DNA of 64,000 nucleotides from JADFRG01 sp036986135. GTDB taxonomy: Bacteria > Chloroflexota > Anaerolineae > Anaerolineales > E44-bin32. A program made the position numbers and the translations under genes. Location: NCBI GenBank assembly GCA_036986135.1, contig BTQZ01000004.1, positions 66,780-130,779 of the forward strand, read 5' to 3'. Each line of letters starts with the position of its first letter. Positions within the stretch are counted from its first letter, which is position 1. This document shows, one piece after another, positions 15,210-23,454 of this stretch. The notes under the pieces were generated by a model. The model was not told the DNA's origin. It searched no databases and saw nothing but the letters and a program-made list of their open reading frames with translations.

Positions 15210-16118
15210 ATGACTGAAGCAGTGATGAAAGAGACATTGTCGGCCACGGCGGAGCACCGCCGGGCTTTGAGAATCACTTTCGCTCTCACTTTAGGTTACT
15301 TCGTCGTCGAGATCGTGGGAGGGATTCTGACGAACAGCCTGGCACTGTTGGCGGACGCGGCGCATATGCTCACAGATGTCGGCGGGCTAGGGCTGGCGCT
15401 GTTCGCCGCGTGGATGTCTCAGAAGCCGGCGACGCCTGACAAGACCTATGGCTACTACCGCGTCGAGATTCTCGCCGCGCTGGCGAACGCCTTGGCCCTG
15501 TTTCTCATCTCGTTCTATATCCTGTTCGAGGCATACCGCCGTTTTCAAGAGCCGCAGGAAGTGGCCAGCTTGCCGATGCTCGCCGTAGCAGTGGTCGGTC
15601 TGGCCGTGAATCTGGTCGGCATTTGGCTTCTGCGGCGGGGCGCAGAGGAGAGCCTGAATGTGCGGGGCGCATTCCTGGAAGTCATCAGCGATACCCTTGG
15701 CTCCTTGGGGGTGATCATCGCCAGCTTGATCATGCTGACCACCGGCTGGTTTTACGCTGACCCGATTTTCAGTGTGCTGATCGGCGTGTTCATCCTCCCT
15801 CGGACCTGGGTGCTGATGAAGCAGGCGGTGAATGTCTTGCTCGAGGCTACGCCGGCACACATCAACTTGAAGGCGGTCGAGGAGGCGATGGGTGCCGTGC
15901 CTGGCGTCGAGGCGGTTCATGATCTACACGTATGGACCATCACCTCGGGGTTGGAATCGCTGAGCGCCCATGTGGTGCTTGCCGATGAGATCGACTCGGG
16001 CGAGGCGCAGGCAATTCTGGAGACGCTTAGCGCGCGGCTGAAAGAGGAATTCAGCATCGACCACACTACGCTGCAACTGGAACATGCCAGTTTGGCGGGA
16101 AGCGAAACACGACTGTGA
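15210..16118 (+). CDS. Cation diffusion facilitator (CzcD/ZitB-like), altered metal site
   Basis: A 302-residue, six-helix proton antiporter that exports divalent metals, with a C-terminal cytoplasmic ferredoxin-like domain (GAVPGVEAVHDLHVWTITSG). The helix II half of the transport site is H52-x3-D56 (AHMLTD). The helix V half is E157-x3-D161, where zinc-exporting relatives have HxxxD, so one His ligand is replaced by Glu. This should shift metal preference, perhaps away from zinc. AAGGA precedes the ATG at 15210. It follows a Zn/Co-type sensor and its small membrane protein and is 7 nt from an ABC permease gene. Confidence 0.9.
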   Translation: MTEAVMKETLSATAEHRRALRITFALTLGYFVVEIVGGILTNSLALLADAAHMLTDVGGLGLALFAAWMSQKPATPDKTYGYYRVEILAALANALALFLISFYILFEAYRRFQEPQEVASLPMLAVAVVGLAVNLVGIWLLRRGAEESLNVRGAFLEVISDTLGSLGVIIASLIMLTTGWFYADPIFSVLIGVFILPRTWVLMKQAVNVLLEATPAHINLKAVEEAMGAVPGVEAVHDLHVWTITSGLESLSAHVVLADEIDSGEAQAILETLSARLKEEFSIDHTTLQLEHASLAGSETRL

Positions 16119-16125
16119 AAAAGAG

Positions 16126-18345
16126 ATGATTCTCAAAAACCTTCTGCGACGTAAGGCTCGGACCGCGCTGACGTTGATCGGGGTCGCCATCGGTGTGGCG
16201 GCCATCGTCGCCCTGGGAGCTATCGGCTCCGGGCTGACAGACAAGTTCGACGAATTGCTCACCGCCGGCGGGGCCGACCTGACTGTGCTGCAGGCCGGCG
16301 CGTCCGAGGCCTTCTTCAGCGCCGTGGACGTGAACCTGGCCGGAGATATCGCCGCCGTTCCCGGCGTGGCGCAGGTAGAGGGTGTACTGTTGGGCGTGCT
16401 GCCGGTCTCTGGCTCGCCTTATTTTCTGGTTTATGGCTACGATCCGGCCGGCGCGGGAATCGAGCGTTTCACGGTCACCGAGGGACGCGAGCTGGCGGCT
16501 CCCGACGAGATCTTGCTCGGCCGAATCGCCGCCGGCGGTCTGGGAATCTCTCCCGGAGACAGTATTGCACTCGGGGGGAGCACCTTCCAGGTGTCCGGCC
16601 TGTATGAGACAGGCATAACCTGGGAGGATGGCGGCGCATTGCTCACCCTGGCCGGAGCTCAGAAGATCCTCAAGAAGACGGATCAAGTCAGCATATTCCA
16701 GGTCTGGCTGGCACCGGGGGCAGACGGTGAAGCAGTGCGGCAACGCATCGAAGCGGGAATCCCGGACGTCGGCGTGCTGCGCGCCAGCGAGGTGGCCGAG
16801 AACACCGAGGACATACAGGTGATCGGCGCGATGGCCTGGGCCATCGCCTTCATCGCGATCGTGGTGGGCGGCCTGGGCATGATGAACGCCATACTCATGA
16901 GCGTCTTCGAGCGCACGCGGGAGATCGGCGCGCTGCGCGCGCTGGGCTGGTCTCGGTGGGATGTGCTCACCATGATCCTGGGTGAGGCGCTTACGCTGAG
17001 CGCCCTGGGATGGGCCGCCGGCATCCTTATGGCTTGTGTCTTGCTGGCGTACTTGGGCAGCACCGCTTCGGGCCAACTGCTGGGCGGCGAAATCACGTTC
17101 GGCTTGCTGTTCCAATCGGTGGCGGTGACTTTTTTCCTTGGCACGGTGGGAGGTCTTTACCCCGCCTGGCGGGCAGCCCGGATGGCCCCGGCCGATGCGC
17201 TGCGTGCCGAGGGCGGCAACCTCCGCCCCCCTCCGCGCTGGATCCCCATACCAGTTTTGCGAGATGCACTGCGCAATAGGACACGCGGGATACTGACCCT
17301 GGGCGGCGTCGCACTGGGGGTCGCCGTGGTGGTTGCCCTGGTTGGCCTGGGGGAAGGCTTCGTGGGGCAATATAAACAAGTGTCGACGGCCGACGACACG
17401 GACTTGGTGCTTCGTCAGGCGGATGTCATCGACATTTCTCTCAGCGCGCTGGACGGTGAGAGCGTTGGCGCCTGGCTGTCGGACCAGCCACAGGTGGCTG
17501 AACTAGCCGGGCAGATTATCGGCTTCACCAGCGTGCCGGCTTCCCCATACTTTCTCATCTTCGGCGTTGAGCCAGATGCCTATATCACCGGACGCTACCA
17601 GATCACGGAGGGCCGGACGCTGCGCGGCGGGAGGGAAATCATTATCGGCCGCCAGGCCTCACGCGTGATGGAGTTGGGGGTGGGTGACGAACTCTCCCTG
17701 TTCAACGAGCGCTTTCCCATCGTGGGCATCTTCGAGACCGGCGTGCCCATGCAGGACGGTGCGGCGGTGATGCCCCTGGCCGAAGCCCAGCAGGTCATGC
17801 GCCGCCCTGGCCAAGTCACGCTTTATTTCCTGAGACTGCGCGATCGAGATCAGGCGGATGAGTTCATCGCCGCGATCCAGACTCGTTTCCCGGAGGTTAT
17901 GTCCTCGCGCGCGGCGGAGTTCTTTGAAAACACTCGGGACATCCAGATGGTGCGTGGCCTGGAATGGGGGCTGGGAGTGATCGCCTTGCTCGTGGGCGGA
18001 GTTGTGATGCTGAACACCACGGTGATGAGCGTTTACGAGCGCCGGCGCGAGATCGGCACACTGCGAGCCTTGGGCTGGAGCCGGCTGGCTGTGCTGAGAA
18101 AGGTGTCCGGTGAGGCTCTGGCACTCAGCATCAGCGGCGGACTGCTGGGACTGCTCCTGGGACTGGGATTGGTGAGTCTGGCCCAGCTGGCGCCCGCCGC
18201 CCAACTGCTGGTCGGAGGCGCTTTCACCCCGGCGCTCCTGGCCCAGGCCCTGGGGCTGGCCGTCGGCCTGGGGCTGATCGGTGGAATCTACCCGGCCTGG
18301 CGGGCATCACGCCTGGCCCCGGCTGAGGCGCTGCGATACGAATAG
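16126..18345 (+). CDS. ABC transporter permease, tandem FtsX/MacB type
   Basis: A 739-residue protein made of two similar halves (about 1-370 and 385-739). Each has an N-terminal helix (RKARTALTLIGVAIGVAAIVAL; RTRGILTLGGVALGVAVVVAL, part motifs), a large periplasmic MacB-like domain, and three C-terminal helices with RTREIGALRALGWSR or RRREIGTLRALGWSR coupling motifs and a final YPAWRAS/ARMAPADALR. Such fused permeases pair with the LolD/MacB-type ATPase encoded next. They move lipids, peptides or proteins by mechanotransmission rather than metals, so the place in a metal operon is notable. The start overlaps no neighbour. Confidence 0.88.
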   Translation: MILKNLLRRKARTALTLIGVAIGVAAIVALGAIGSGLTDKFDELLTAGGADLTVLQAGASEAFFSAVDVNLAGDIAAVPGVAQVEGVLLGVLPVSGSPYFLVYGYDPAGAGIERFTVTEGRELAAPDEILLGRIAAGGLGISPGDSIALGGSTFQVSGLYETGITWEDGGALLTLAGAQKILKKTDQVSIFQVWLAPGADGEAVRQRIEAGIPDVGVLRASEVAENTEDIQVIGAMAWAIAFIAIVVGGLGMMNAILMSVFERTREIGALRALGWSRWDVLTMILGEALTLSALGWAAGILMACVLLAYLGSTASGQLLGGEITFGLLFQSVAVTFFLGTVGGLYPAWRAARMAPADALRAEGGNLRPPPRWIPIPVLRDALRNRTRGILTLGGVALGVAVVVALVGLGEGFVGQYKQVSTADDTDLVLRQADVIDISLSALDGESVGAWLSDQPQVAELAGQIIGFTSVPASPYFLIFGVEPDAYITGRYQITEGRTLRGGREIIIGRQASRVMELGVGDELSLFNERFPIVGIFETGVPMQDGAAVMPLAEAQQVMRRPGQVTLYFLRLRDRDQADEFIAAIQTRFPEVMSSRAAEFFENTRDIQMVRGLEWGLGVIALLVGGVVMLNTTVMSVYERRREIGTLRALGWSRLAVLRKVSGEALALSISGGLLGLLLGLGLVSLAQLAPAAQLLVGGAFTPALLAQALGLAVGLGLIGGIYPAWRASRLAPAEALRYE

Positions 18346-18355
18346 GAGACCTGCG

Positions 18356-19147
18356 ATGCACGATCCCAATGCAGTCGTGGAGACCCACGACCTGACCAAA
18401 GAGTACAGCAACGGCGCCCGAGTGCGCGCGCTGGAGGCGGTGAATCTGACCGTGATGCGCGGCGACCTGGCCGCGATCATGGGGCCGTCGGGAAGCGGCA
18501 AATCCACCCTGCTGAATCTGATCGGCGCGCTCGATCGACCAACGACCGGCACGGTGTGCGTCAACGGTCGCGACCTGGCCACCGTAAGCAAGCTAGATCG
18601 TTTTCGCTCCCGCGAGGTAGGCTTTGTCTTCCAATTGCACAACCTGATCCCAACCTTGACCGCGGTCGAGAACGCGGCGGTGCCTATGCGCGGGCAGGGC
18701 CTTGCGCGTCGCGAACGGGAACAGCGCGCTCGATTCCTGCTGGGCCAAGTCGGGCTGGAAGACCGTGCCGATGCCTACACCGCCCAGCTCTCGGGAGGCG
18801 AGAGACAGAGAGTGGCCATCGCGCGTGCTCTGGCCAACCGCCCCTCGCTTATCCTGGCCGACGAGCCAACGGGCAACCTGGATAGTGAGAGCGGTCGAGA
18901 AGTGGTGGATTTGTTTCGCCGCCTCAACGGGGAGGAAGGCGTTACGGTGGTCATCGTCACACATGATCCCATGATGGCTTTGTCCTGCCGGCGCATCGTC
19001 ACCCTGCGAGACGGCCAGGTGAACCTGGACGAGGTGGTGGATCAGACTTATGAGAAGGAGATCGAGCACATCCGCGAAACTCCCTTGGGCCGGCTGTTTC
19101 TCGGCCGGACGACACCGAGGGATGCGAGGACGGCCGTCCTGACTTGA
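18356..19147 (+). CDS. ABC transporter ATPase, LolD/MacB family
   Basis: A 263-residue ATPase. It has Walker A GPSGSGKST, the Q loop VFQLHNLIPTLTA, signature LSGGERQR, Walker B LILADEPTGNLD and the switch His in VTHDPMMA. Its C-terminal 40 residues are an unusual extension (EKEIEHIRETPLGRLF). It starts 10 nt after the permease stop and should energise it. Confidence 0.92.
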   Translation: MHDPNAVVETHDLTKEYSNGARVRALEAVNLTVMRGDLAAIMGPSGSGKSTLLNLIGALDRPTTGTVCVNGRDLATVSKLDRFRSREVGFVFQLHNLIPTLTAVENAAVPMRGQGLARREREQRARFLLGQVGLEDRADAYTAQLSGGERQRVAIARALANRPSLILADEPTGNLDSESGREVVDLFRRLNGEEGVTVVIVTHDPMMALSCRRIVTLRDGQVNLDEVVDQTYEKEIEHIRETPLGRLFLGRTTPRDARTAVLT

Positions 19148-19203
19148 TGGCAGCCAATATGCTGGCCGGCGCACCACAGCCATGAGCATTCGCCTGGCAT
19201 CTA

Positions 19204-19635
19204 CTATCCGTCCGGTTTGAGCTGGCGATTCTCGATGATGTGACAGAGGTGACCCTTGGCGGCCAGGGTCTCGAGCGGCAGGGCGGCAGCCTCGGCGTGC
19301 AGATCTCGCAGCTCGCGACGCAACTCACGCAAGTCCTCGATCTTGCGCTCAACCTGCTCGATCTTGTCTGAGATCAAATGCAGCACGTAGGGACAGGGAG
19401 CTTCGCCCGCTTCGCGAAAGCTCAGGACCTCACCGATCTCATCCAGCGACAGCTCCAGCGTCCGCGCCCTCCGGATGAAGTCGATGCGCTCCACGTCCGG
19501 CGCCCCGTACTGGCGGTATCCGCTCGGGGTGCGCTTCGGTTCGGGCAGCAGCCCGATTTCCTCGTAATAGCGGATGGTTTTGGGATTTAGATCTAGCTTC
19601 TGGGCTACCTGCCCAATTTGCAGTATCTCCGGCAT
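19204..19635 (-). CDS. MerR-family metal-responsive activator
   Basis: A 143-residue regulator: winged helix (LQIGQVAQKLDLNPKTIRYYEEIGLLP), long dimer coiled coil, then a metal loop. It has C81 at the position of ZntR C79 and H129, C131, H132 at the end. A Cys at that position is the mark of divalent-metal or Hg sensors, whereas Cu(I)-specific CueR has Ser. The gene lies 25 nt after copZ and the two likely share a promoter. Two MerR-type promoters (19926-19956 and 23356-23386) with a matching dyad are its probable targets. Confidence 0.87.
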   Translation of the reverse strand: MPEILQIGQVAQKLDLNPKTIRYYEEIGLLPEPKRTPSGYRQYGAPDVERIDFIRRARTLELSLDEIGEVLSFREAGEAPCPYVLHLISDKIEQVERKIEDLRELRRELRDLHAEAAALPLETLAAKGHLCHIIENRQLKPDG

Positions 19636-19660
19636 ATCGACCGCTCACTCCTCCCGACGC

Positions 19661-19891
19661 TCATGCCAGCTCGACTTGGTAGCCGATCCGATCTAGTTCG
19701 GCTTTCACATTCTCGAGGTCAGTCTCATCTGGGGCCAGGCTGACCTGAATGGTCTGGGCCTTGTGGTCGGCCTTGACGGACTTCACGCCGGGCAGGTTTG
19801 AGAGCGTGAACTCGGCGGTGTGTTCGCAGCCGGCGCAGTGCAGAGTCTTCTGGCCAACGACTTTCAGTTTGAGCATGTTTATATCGGACAT
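19661..19891 (-). CDS. copZ: CopZ-like HMA-domain metallochaperone
   Basis: A 76-residue single heavy-metal-associated domain with CxxC (C19, C22 in LHCAGCEHT). The ATG at 19891 was chosen for the upstream AGGGG and because the domain starts there. It should carry Cu(I), or another soft metal, to the ATPase encoded at 20806-23292. It is preceded by a MerR-type promoter and followed by the MerR gene. Confidence 0.87.
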   Translation of the reverse strand: MSDINMLKLKVVGQKTLHCAGCEHTAEFTLSNLPGVKSVKADHKAQTIQVSLAPDETDLENVKAELDRIGYQVELA

Positions 19892-19925
19892 CTCGATTTT
19901 CCCCTTGTTGGTCGTATCGCTGGTC

Positions 19926-19956
19926 ACTAGGTACTTTCTAGTAACTGGAATGTTTA
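19926..19956 (-). promoter_or_regulatory. MerR-type promoter of copZ-merR
   Basis: On the minus strand TAAACA, a 19-nt spacer, then CCTAGT. The spacer contains the dyad TTCCAG-TTA-CTAGAA (19936-19950), one base off the perfect dyad before copA and in the same register to the -35. Long 19-nt spacers are typical for MerR activators. Confidence 0.65.
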
Positions 19957-20182
19957 AGCTATGACTCATAGACGCAGCCAGGGCCGATTTCTTACCTTTC
20001 TTCGCGCCTCTGCGTATTGATGGCCTGCGACCCCATTTACGTCTAAGAAAGGCCAACCGCCCAGCGGCGGCGCTTCGCCTGGAGACCGCTGATCTGGCCG
20101 CAAGACCTCCAAAATGCGTAAGCGGCGGATGCCGCAGGCTTGTGATTGCGAATCTCCTTCGGTCTTAATTCCCGTTGAAGCA

Positions 20183-20800
20183 CTACATCGGGCTGGGTTT
20201 GAATTCAATGGAGCCGCCCCACCCACCCGCGAAATGGTGGGTTATCGCTTGCTCCCCCAAGCTGCGCTCCAGATCGGCCCGCTCGACAAATCTCATCTCA
20301 AATGGCTGCTCGACCCATTTGGCAACCTGACTCATCGGCCATGCCGGCTGCGACCAGAATAGAGCGAACGCGGCGCCCTTCGGGTCAAGCACGCGGCCGA
20401 CTTCGTCGAAAACCTTGTGCGGTGGCCAGAGGTGGGACAAGGCCCAAGTTGAAATGACCAGATCAAAGGACCGATCGGCGAAGGGCAGGCGCCAGATGTC
20501 GCCCTGGAGGAAAGCCGCGGCCGTTTGGCCGTCCAGCTTGGCCTGAGCCTTCATCAGCATCGCCGGCGTCATGTCGAGGCCGACATAGCTGGCGAAGGGC
20601 AGTTCCAACCGTCGCAAGCGGGCAAGGTTGACGCCGGTGCCGCTCCCCAGATCGAGGATGCGCGTCTCGGGCGTCACGAGGCGGGGCAAGACCTCGCGCT
20701 CCAAATAAGCTTCTGCCCTTCCCATGATCCCCTTAGCCCATGCGCTTCGCACGCCGTCATAAAGCGGCGCTACGAGAGTGTAGATATCGACGATACTCAT
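20183..20800 (-). CDS. Class I SAM-dependent methyltransferase
   Basis: A 205-residue methyltransferase: SAM motif I LDLGSGTGVN, motif II VGLDMTPAML, then GDIWRLPFADRSFDLVISTWALSHLWPP typical of the UbiE/Methyltransf_11 group (part motifs). It starts 5 nt after the metal ATPase stop and is clearly in its operon. The substrate is unknown. Coupling to a metal pump raises the idea of a metal(loid) methylation, but the Cys pattern of ArsM is absent. Confidence 0.85.
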   Translation of the reverse strand: MSIVDIYTLVAPLYDGVRSAWAKGIMGRAEAYLEREVLPRLVTPETRILDLGSGTGVNLARLRRLELPFASYVGLDMTPAMLMKAQAKLDGQTAAAFLQGDIWRLPFADRSFDLVISTWALSHLWPPHKVFDEVGRVLDPKGAAFALFWSQPAWPMSQVAKWVEQPFEMRFVERADLERSLGEQAITHHFAGGWGGSIEFKPSPM

Positions 20801-20805
20801 TTTTT

Positions 20806-23292
20806 TTAGCCCACCGGGAAGCCAGCTTCGTTAATGGCTTCGCGTATCTCGTCCGGCGCCGCCTGGCCATCACGGTACTGGACGATCACGAGCTTCTCCT
20901 GGAGATCGCCCTCGACATTCTCCACCTCCGGGAGGCGGGTCACGGCTTGCGTGATCCTCTCCAGGCAGCCCGAGCAGCTCATCGACGGGACACGCAGCTT
21001 AAGACTGTGCAATTCAGGTACCTCTTCCTCGGCTTTCTCGCCTCTGGGGATCAGCCGTCCGGCAAAGGAGTTTATCAGCACCGCGCTCACGCTGGCGACC
21101 ATGGCGACCATGGCCCAGACGGGAGGCACCAGCCCCGACACCGCCAGCGGGACGCCGATACCGTTGAAGCTGAAGGCCAACACCAGGTTTTGCACCGTTT
21201 TGCGGTAGGACGAACCCCCGATGTGATAGGCATCGACGATGGCCGTCAGCCGCTCACCCACCAGTACCACGTCAGCCGCCTCGATGGCGATGTCGGTGCC
21301 GGCGCCGATGGCGATGCCCACATCCGCCTGCACGAGCGCCGGCGCGTCATTGATCCCGTCGCCGACCATGGCCACTCGCAATCCCTTTCCCTGGAGCTCG
21401 CGCACCTTACTCGCTTTCTCGCCCGGGAGCACCTCGGCGAAGATCTTATCGATACCGACCGCGGCGGCAACGGCACGCGCGGTGTGCCAATTATCCCCGG
21501 TGAGCATCACCGGTTCCAGCCCTTCCCGGCGCATCCGCCGGATGGCCTGGCGGGCGTCCGGCTTGACCGCATCTGCGACCGCCACCATACCGGCCAGGCT
21601 GCCATCGATCGCCACCGCCACGACCGTGCGCGCAAGGGCAGCCTGGGCTTCCGCCTGTTCTTCGGCCTCGCGTGGAACTGACACCTGCTCGGCCAGCCAG
21701 CGCAGGCTTCCCACTTGAACGGACTTGCCTTCAACTGCCGCAACGACGCCCTTGCCGGGCGTGGCGGAAAAGCCCCTCGCGTCGGCGAGATCCAATGCCT
21801 CTCCGAGGGCGCTTTCGACGATCGCGCGAGCCAGCGGGTGCTCGGAGGCACTCTCGGCGCTGGCCGTGAGCCGCAGCAACTCCCGTCGCATTGTGATCGC
21901 AGCCACCTCATTCCCATCCACCACTTGCCAGCCATGCGGCCCCTTGGCGATCACGGCCACGACGGCCGGCTTGCCTTGGGTGAGCGTCCCGGTCTTATCC
22001 AGCACGACGCGGGTGACATCCTTGAAGACTTGAAAGGCTTCGCCGCTGCGCATCAGGATGCCTTTGCGAGCAGCCTCGCCGCCGCCGCGGATCATCGCCA
22101 AGGGTGTGGCCATCCCCAGCGCGCAAGGGTAGCCCATCACCAACACTGCCAAAGCAGCGAAAACCGCTCGGGTCGGGTCCGGTTGGCCGGTGACCAGCCA
22201 GGCGCCCAGGGTCCAGATCAGGATCGCCAGGCCGGCGAAGGCCAAGACCCCGGGGACGTACACTGCCAGGACCCTGTCCGCCAGGGCAAGGATGCCCGGC
22301 TTCATCGCCCGCGCCTGCTCGATGTGGCGTGCGACCTGGGCCAGGAAGGATTCCTCGCCGACCTGGGTGACCTCCACCAGGAGCGAGCCGGTCTGGTTGA
22401 TCGACCCGCCGATGACCTGCACACCGATTCCCTTCTCGACCGGGATCGGCTCACCGGTCACCAGGCTCTCGTCGACCGCCGAAGCGCCGTCGGCCACGCG
22501 GCCGTCCACCGGGATGTTCTCTCCGGGGCGCACCCGCACCTTGTCACCGGGCTGGACCTCGGCCGTAGGAATCTCAATTTCCGTTCCATCCGAGCGCACC
22601 ACGCGTGCCGTGGCTGGTTGGAGATCAAGCAGCTTGCGCACCGCCTGCGAGGCGCGAGTTCTCACCAGCAGCGAGGCCCAGCCAGAGAGCAGGTGGTAGG
22701 TGGTGATGAAGGTGGCGACGGCGAAGAATTCTGCAGCAGGAAATATCGGGCTGAAGAGGCCAATGACGCCTCCGACGAGTCCCGCGAAGGCGCCAAACTC
22801 AAGCAGCACGTGCTGGTTGAGGATGCCGCGTCGCAGAGACTGGTACGCCATGACCGCTATGTGCAAACCGGGCCCGAAGACCGTGGCCAGTGCTAGAGCC
22901 GGCATTGCCAGGCGGAACCAGGGCTGCGAATAGCCCAGCCACGAAGCGATCATCATAGCCAGGGAGGCGGCCGTAAAAGCGGCGGCCACCAGCAGCCGTT
23001 TTCGAGCCTCCTGGAGCTCCGCCTTTTGCTCCTCGAAGGCCTGCACCTTGTCAGGGTCGCGCACCGTATAGCCCAACTGGCGCAGAACCTCCCGCAATTC
23101 ATCGGGTGTCCGCTGCGCCGGGTCATACTCGATCAAGGCCTCTTCGTGCGCCAGGCTGATGTGGACCTCCTCCACACCCTCCATGCGGCCATAGGCCTTC
23201 TGGATGGTCATCGTGCAAAAGGAGCACGACATTCCGCCGATATTGACCTGTAGATGATCCAATTTGCGCGCTTTGGTCTCTGGCGACGACAT
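20806..23292 (-). CDS. CopA-like P1B ATPase with a YPC motif and two HMA domains
   Basis: An 828-residue pump with an N-terminal HMA domain (C23, C26) and, unusually, a second HMA domain at the C-terminus (SMSCSGC, about 760-828). The core has TGEPIP, DKTGTLT (D432), SEHPLARAI, TGDN and GDGINDAPAL. The membrane metal motif is Y388-P-C390 where copper pumps have CPC, and the flanking helices (MATPLAM; the PP-x-WA helix with N) are CopA-like. The first Cys of the transport site is therefore missing. The ATG at 23292 has GGAG upstream. It is driven by a MerR-type promoter and followed by a methyltransferase gene. Copper or a related soft metal is the likely cargo. Confidence 0.9.
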   Translation of the reverse strand: MSSPETKARKLDHLQVNIGGMSCSFCTMTIQKAYGRMEGVEEVHISLAHEEALIEYDPAQRTPDELREVLRQLGYTVRDPDKVQAFEEQKAELQEARKRLLVAAAFTAASLAMMIASWLGYSQPWFRLAMPALALATVFGPGLHIAVMAYQSLRRGILNQHVLLEFGAFAGLVGGVIGLFSPIFPAAEFFAVATFITTYHLLSGWASLLVRTRASQAVRKLLDLQPATARVVRSDGTEIEIPTAEVQPGDKVRVRPGENIPVDGRVADGASAVDESLVTGEPIPVEKGIGVQVIGGSINQTGSLLVEVTQVGEESFLAQVARHIEQARAMKPGILALADRVLAVYVPGVLAFAGLAILIWTLGAWLVTGQPDPTRAVFAALAVLVMGYPCALGMATPLAMIRGGGEAARKGILMRSGEAFQVFKDVTRVVLDKTGTLTQGKPAVVAVIAKGPHGWQVVDGNEVAAITMRRELLRLTASAESASEHPLARAIVESALGEALDLADARGFSATPGKGVVAAVEGKSVQVGSLRWLAEQVSVPREAEEQAEAQAALARTVVAVAIDGSLAGMVAVADAVKPDARQAIRRMRREGLEPVMLTGDNWHTARAVAAAVGIDKIFAEVLPGEKASKVRELQGKGLRVAMVGDGINDAPALVQADVGIAIGAGTDIAIEAADVVLVGERLTAIVDAYHIGGSSYRKTVQNLVLAFSFNGIGVPLAVSGLVPPVWAMVAMVASVSAVLINSFAGRLIPRGEKAEEEVPELHSLKLRVPSMSCSGCLERITQAVTRLPEVENVEGDLQEKLVIVQYRDGQAAPDEIREAINEAGFPVG

Positions 23293-23355
23293 GACGCTAT
23301 CTCCTACGCTTGGGAATTCAGAAAGCACAAGAGCGTGCCAACTGTTCCGGTGGCT

Positions 23356-23386
23356 AGTTTACAGCTTCCAGTTGCTGGAATGTCAA
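23356..23386 (-). promoter_or_regulatory. MerR-type promoter of the copA-like gene
   Basis: On the minus strand TTGACA, a 19-nt spacer and TAAACT. The spacer holds the perfect dyad TTCCAG-CAA-CTGGAA (23366-23380), the usual position for a MerR-family dimer that untwists the promoter on metal binding. Confidence 0.82.
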
Positions 23387-23454
23387 GAGGGGATTGACTG
23401 CCTCATGAGGCAACCGAAGAGGCGCTCAGAAGAGTGTCACTTATATGATTCGAC

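Noticed and set aside
16066..17379. A 437-codon minus-strand frame
   Set aside because: Antisense to the ABC permease, low-complexity composition, no recognisable domain.
19892..20182. Extension of the copZ frame upstream to about 20056
   Set aside because: The extra N-terminus is Arg/Lys-rich and unlike any HMA protein, it would place the MerR-type promoter inside the gene, and a good ribosome binding site precedes the ATG at 19891.
21715..22896. A 393-codon plus-strand frame
   Set aside because: It is antisense to the CopA-like ATPase, His/Gln/Arg-rich in the manner of an antisense frame, and has no domain or ribosome binding site.
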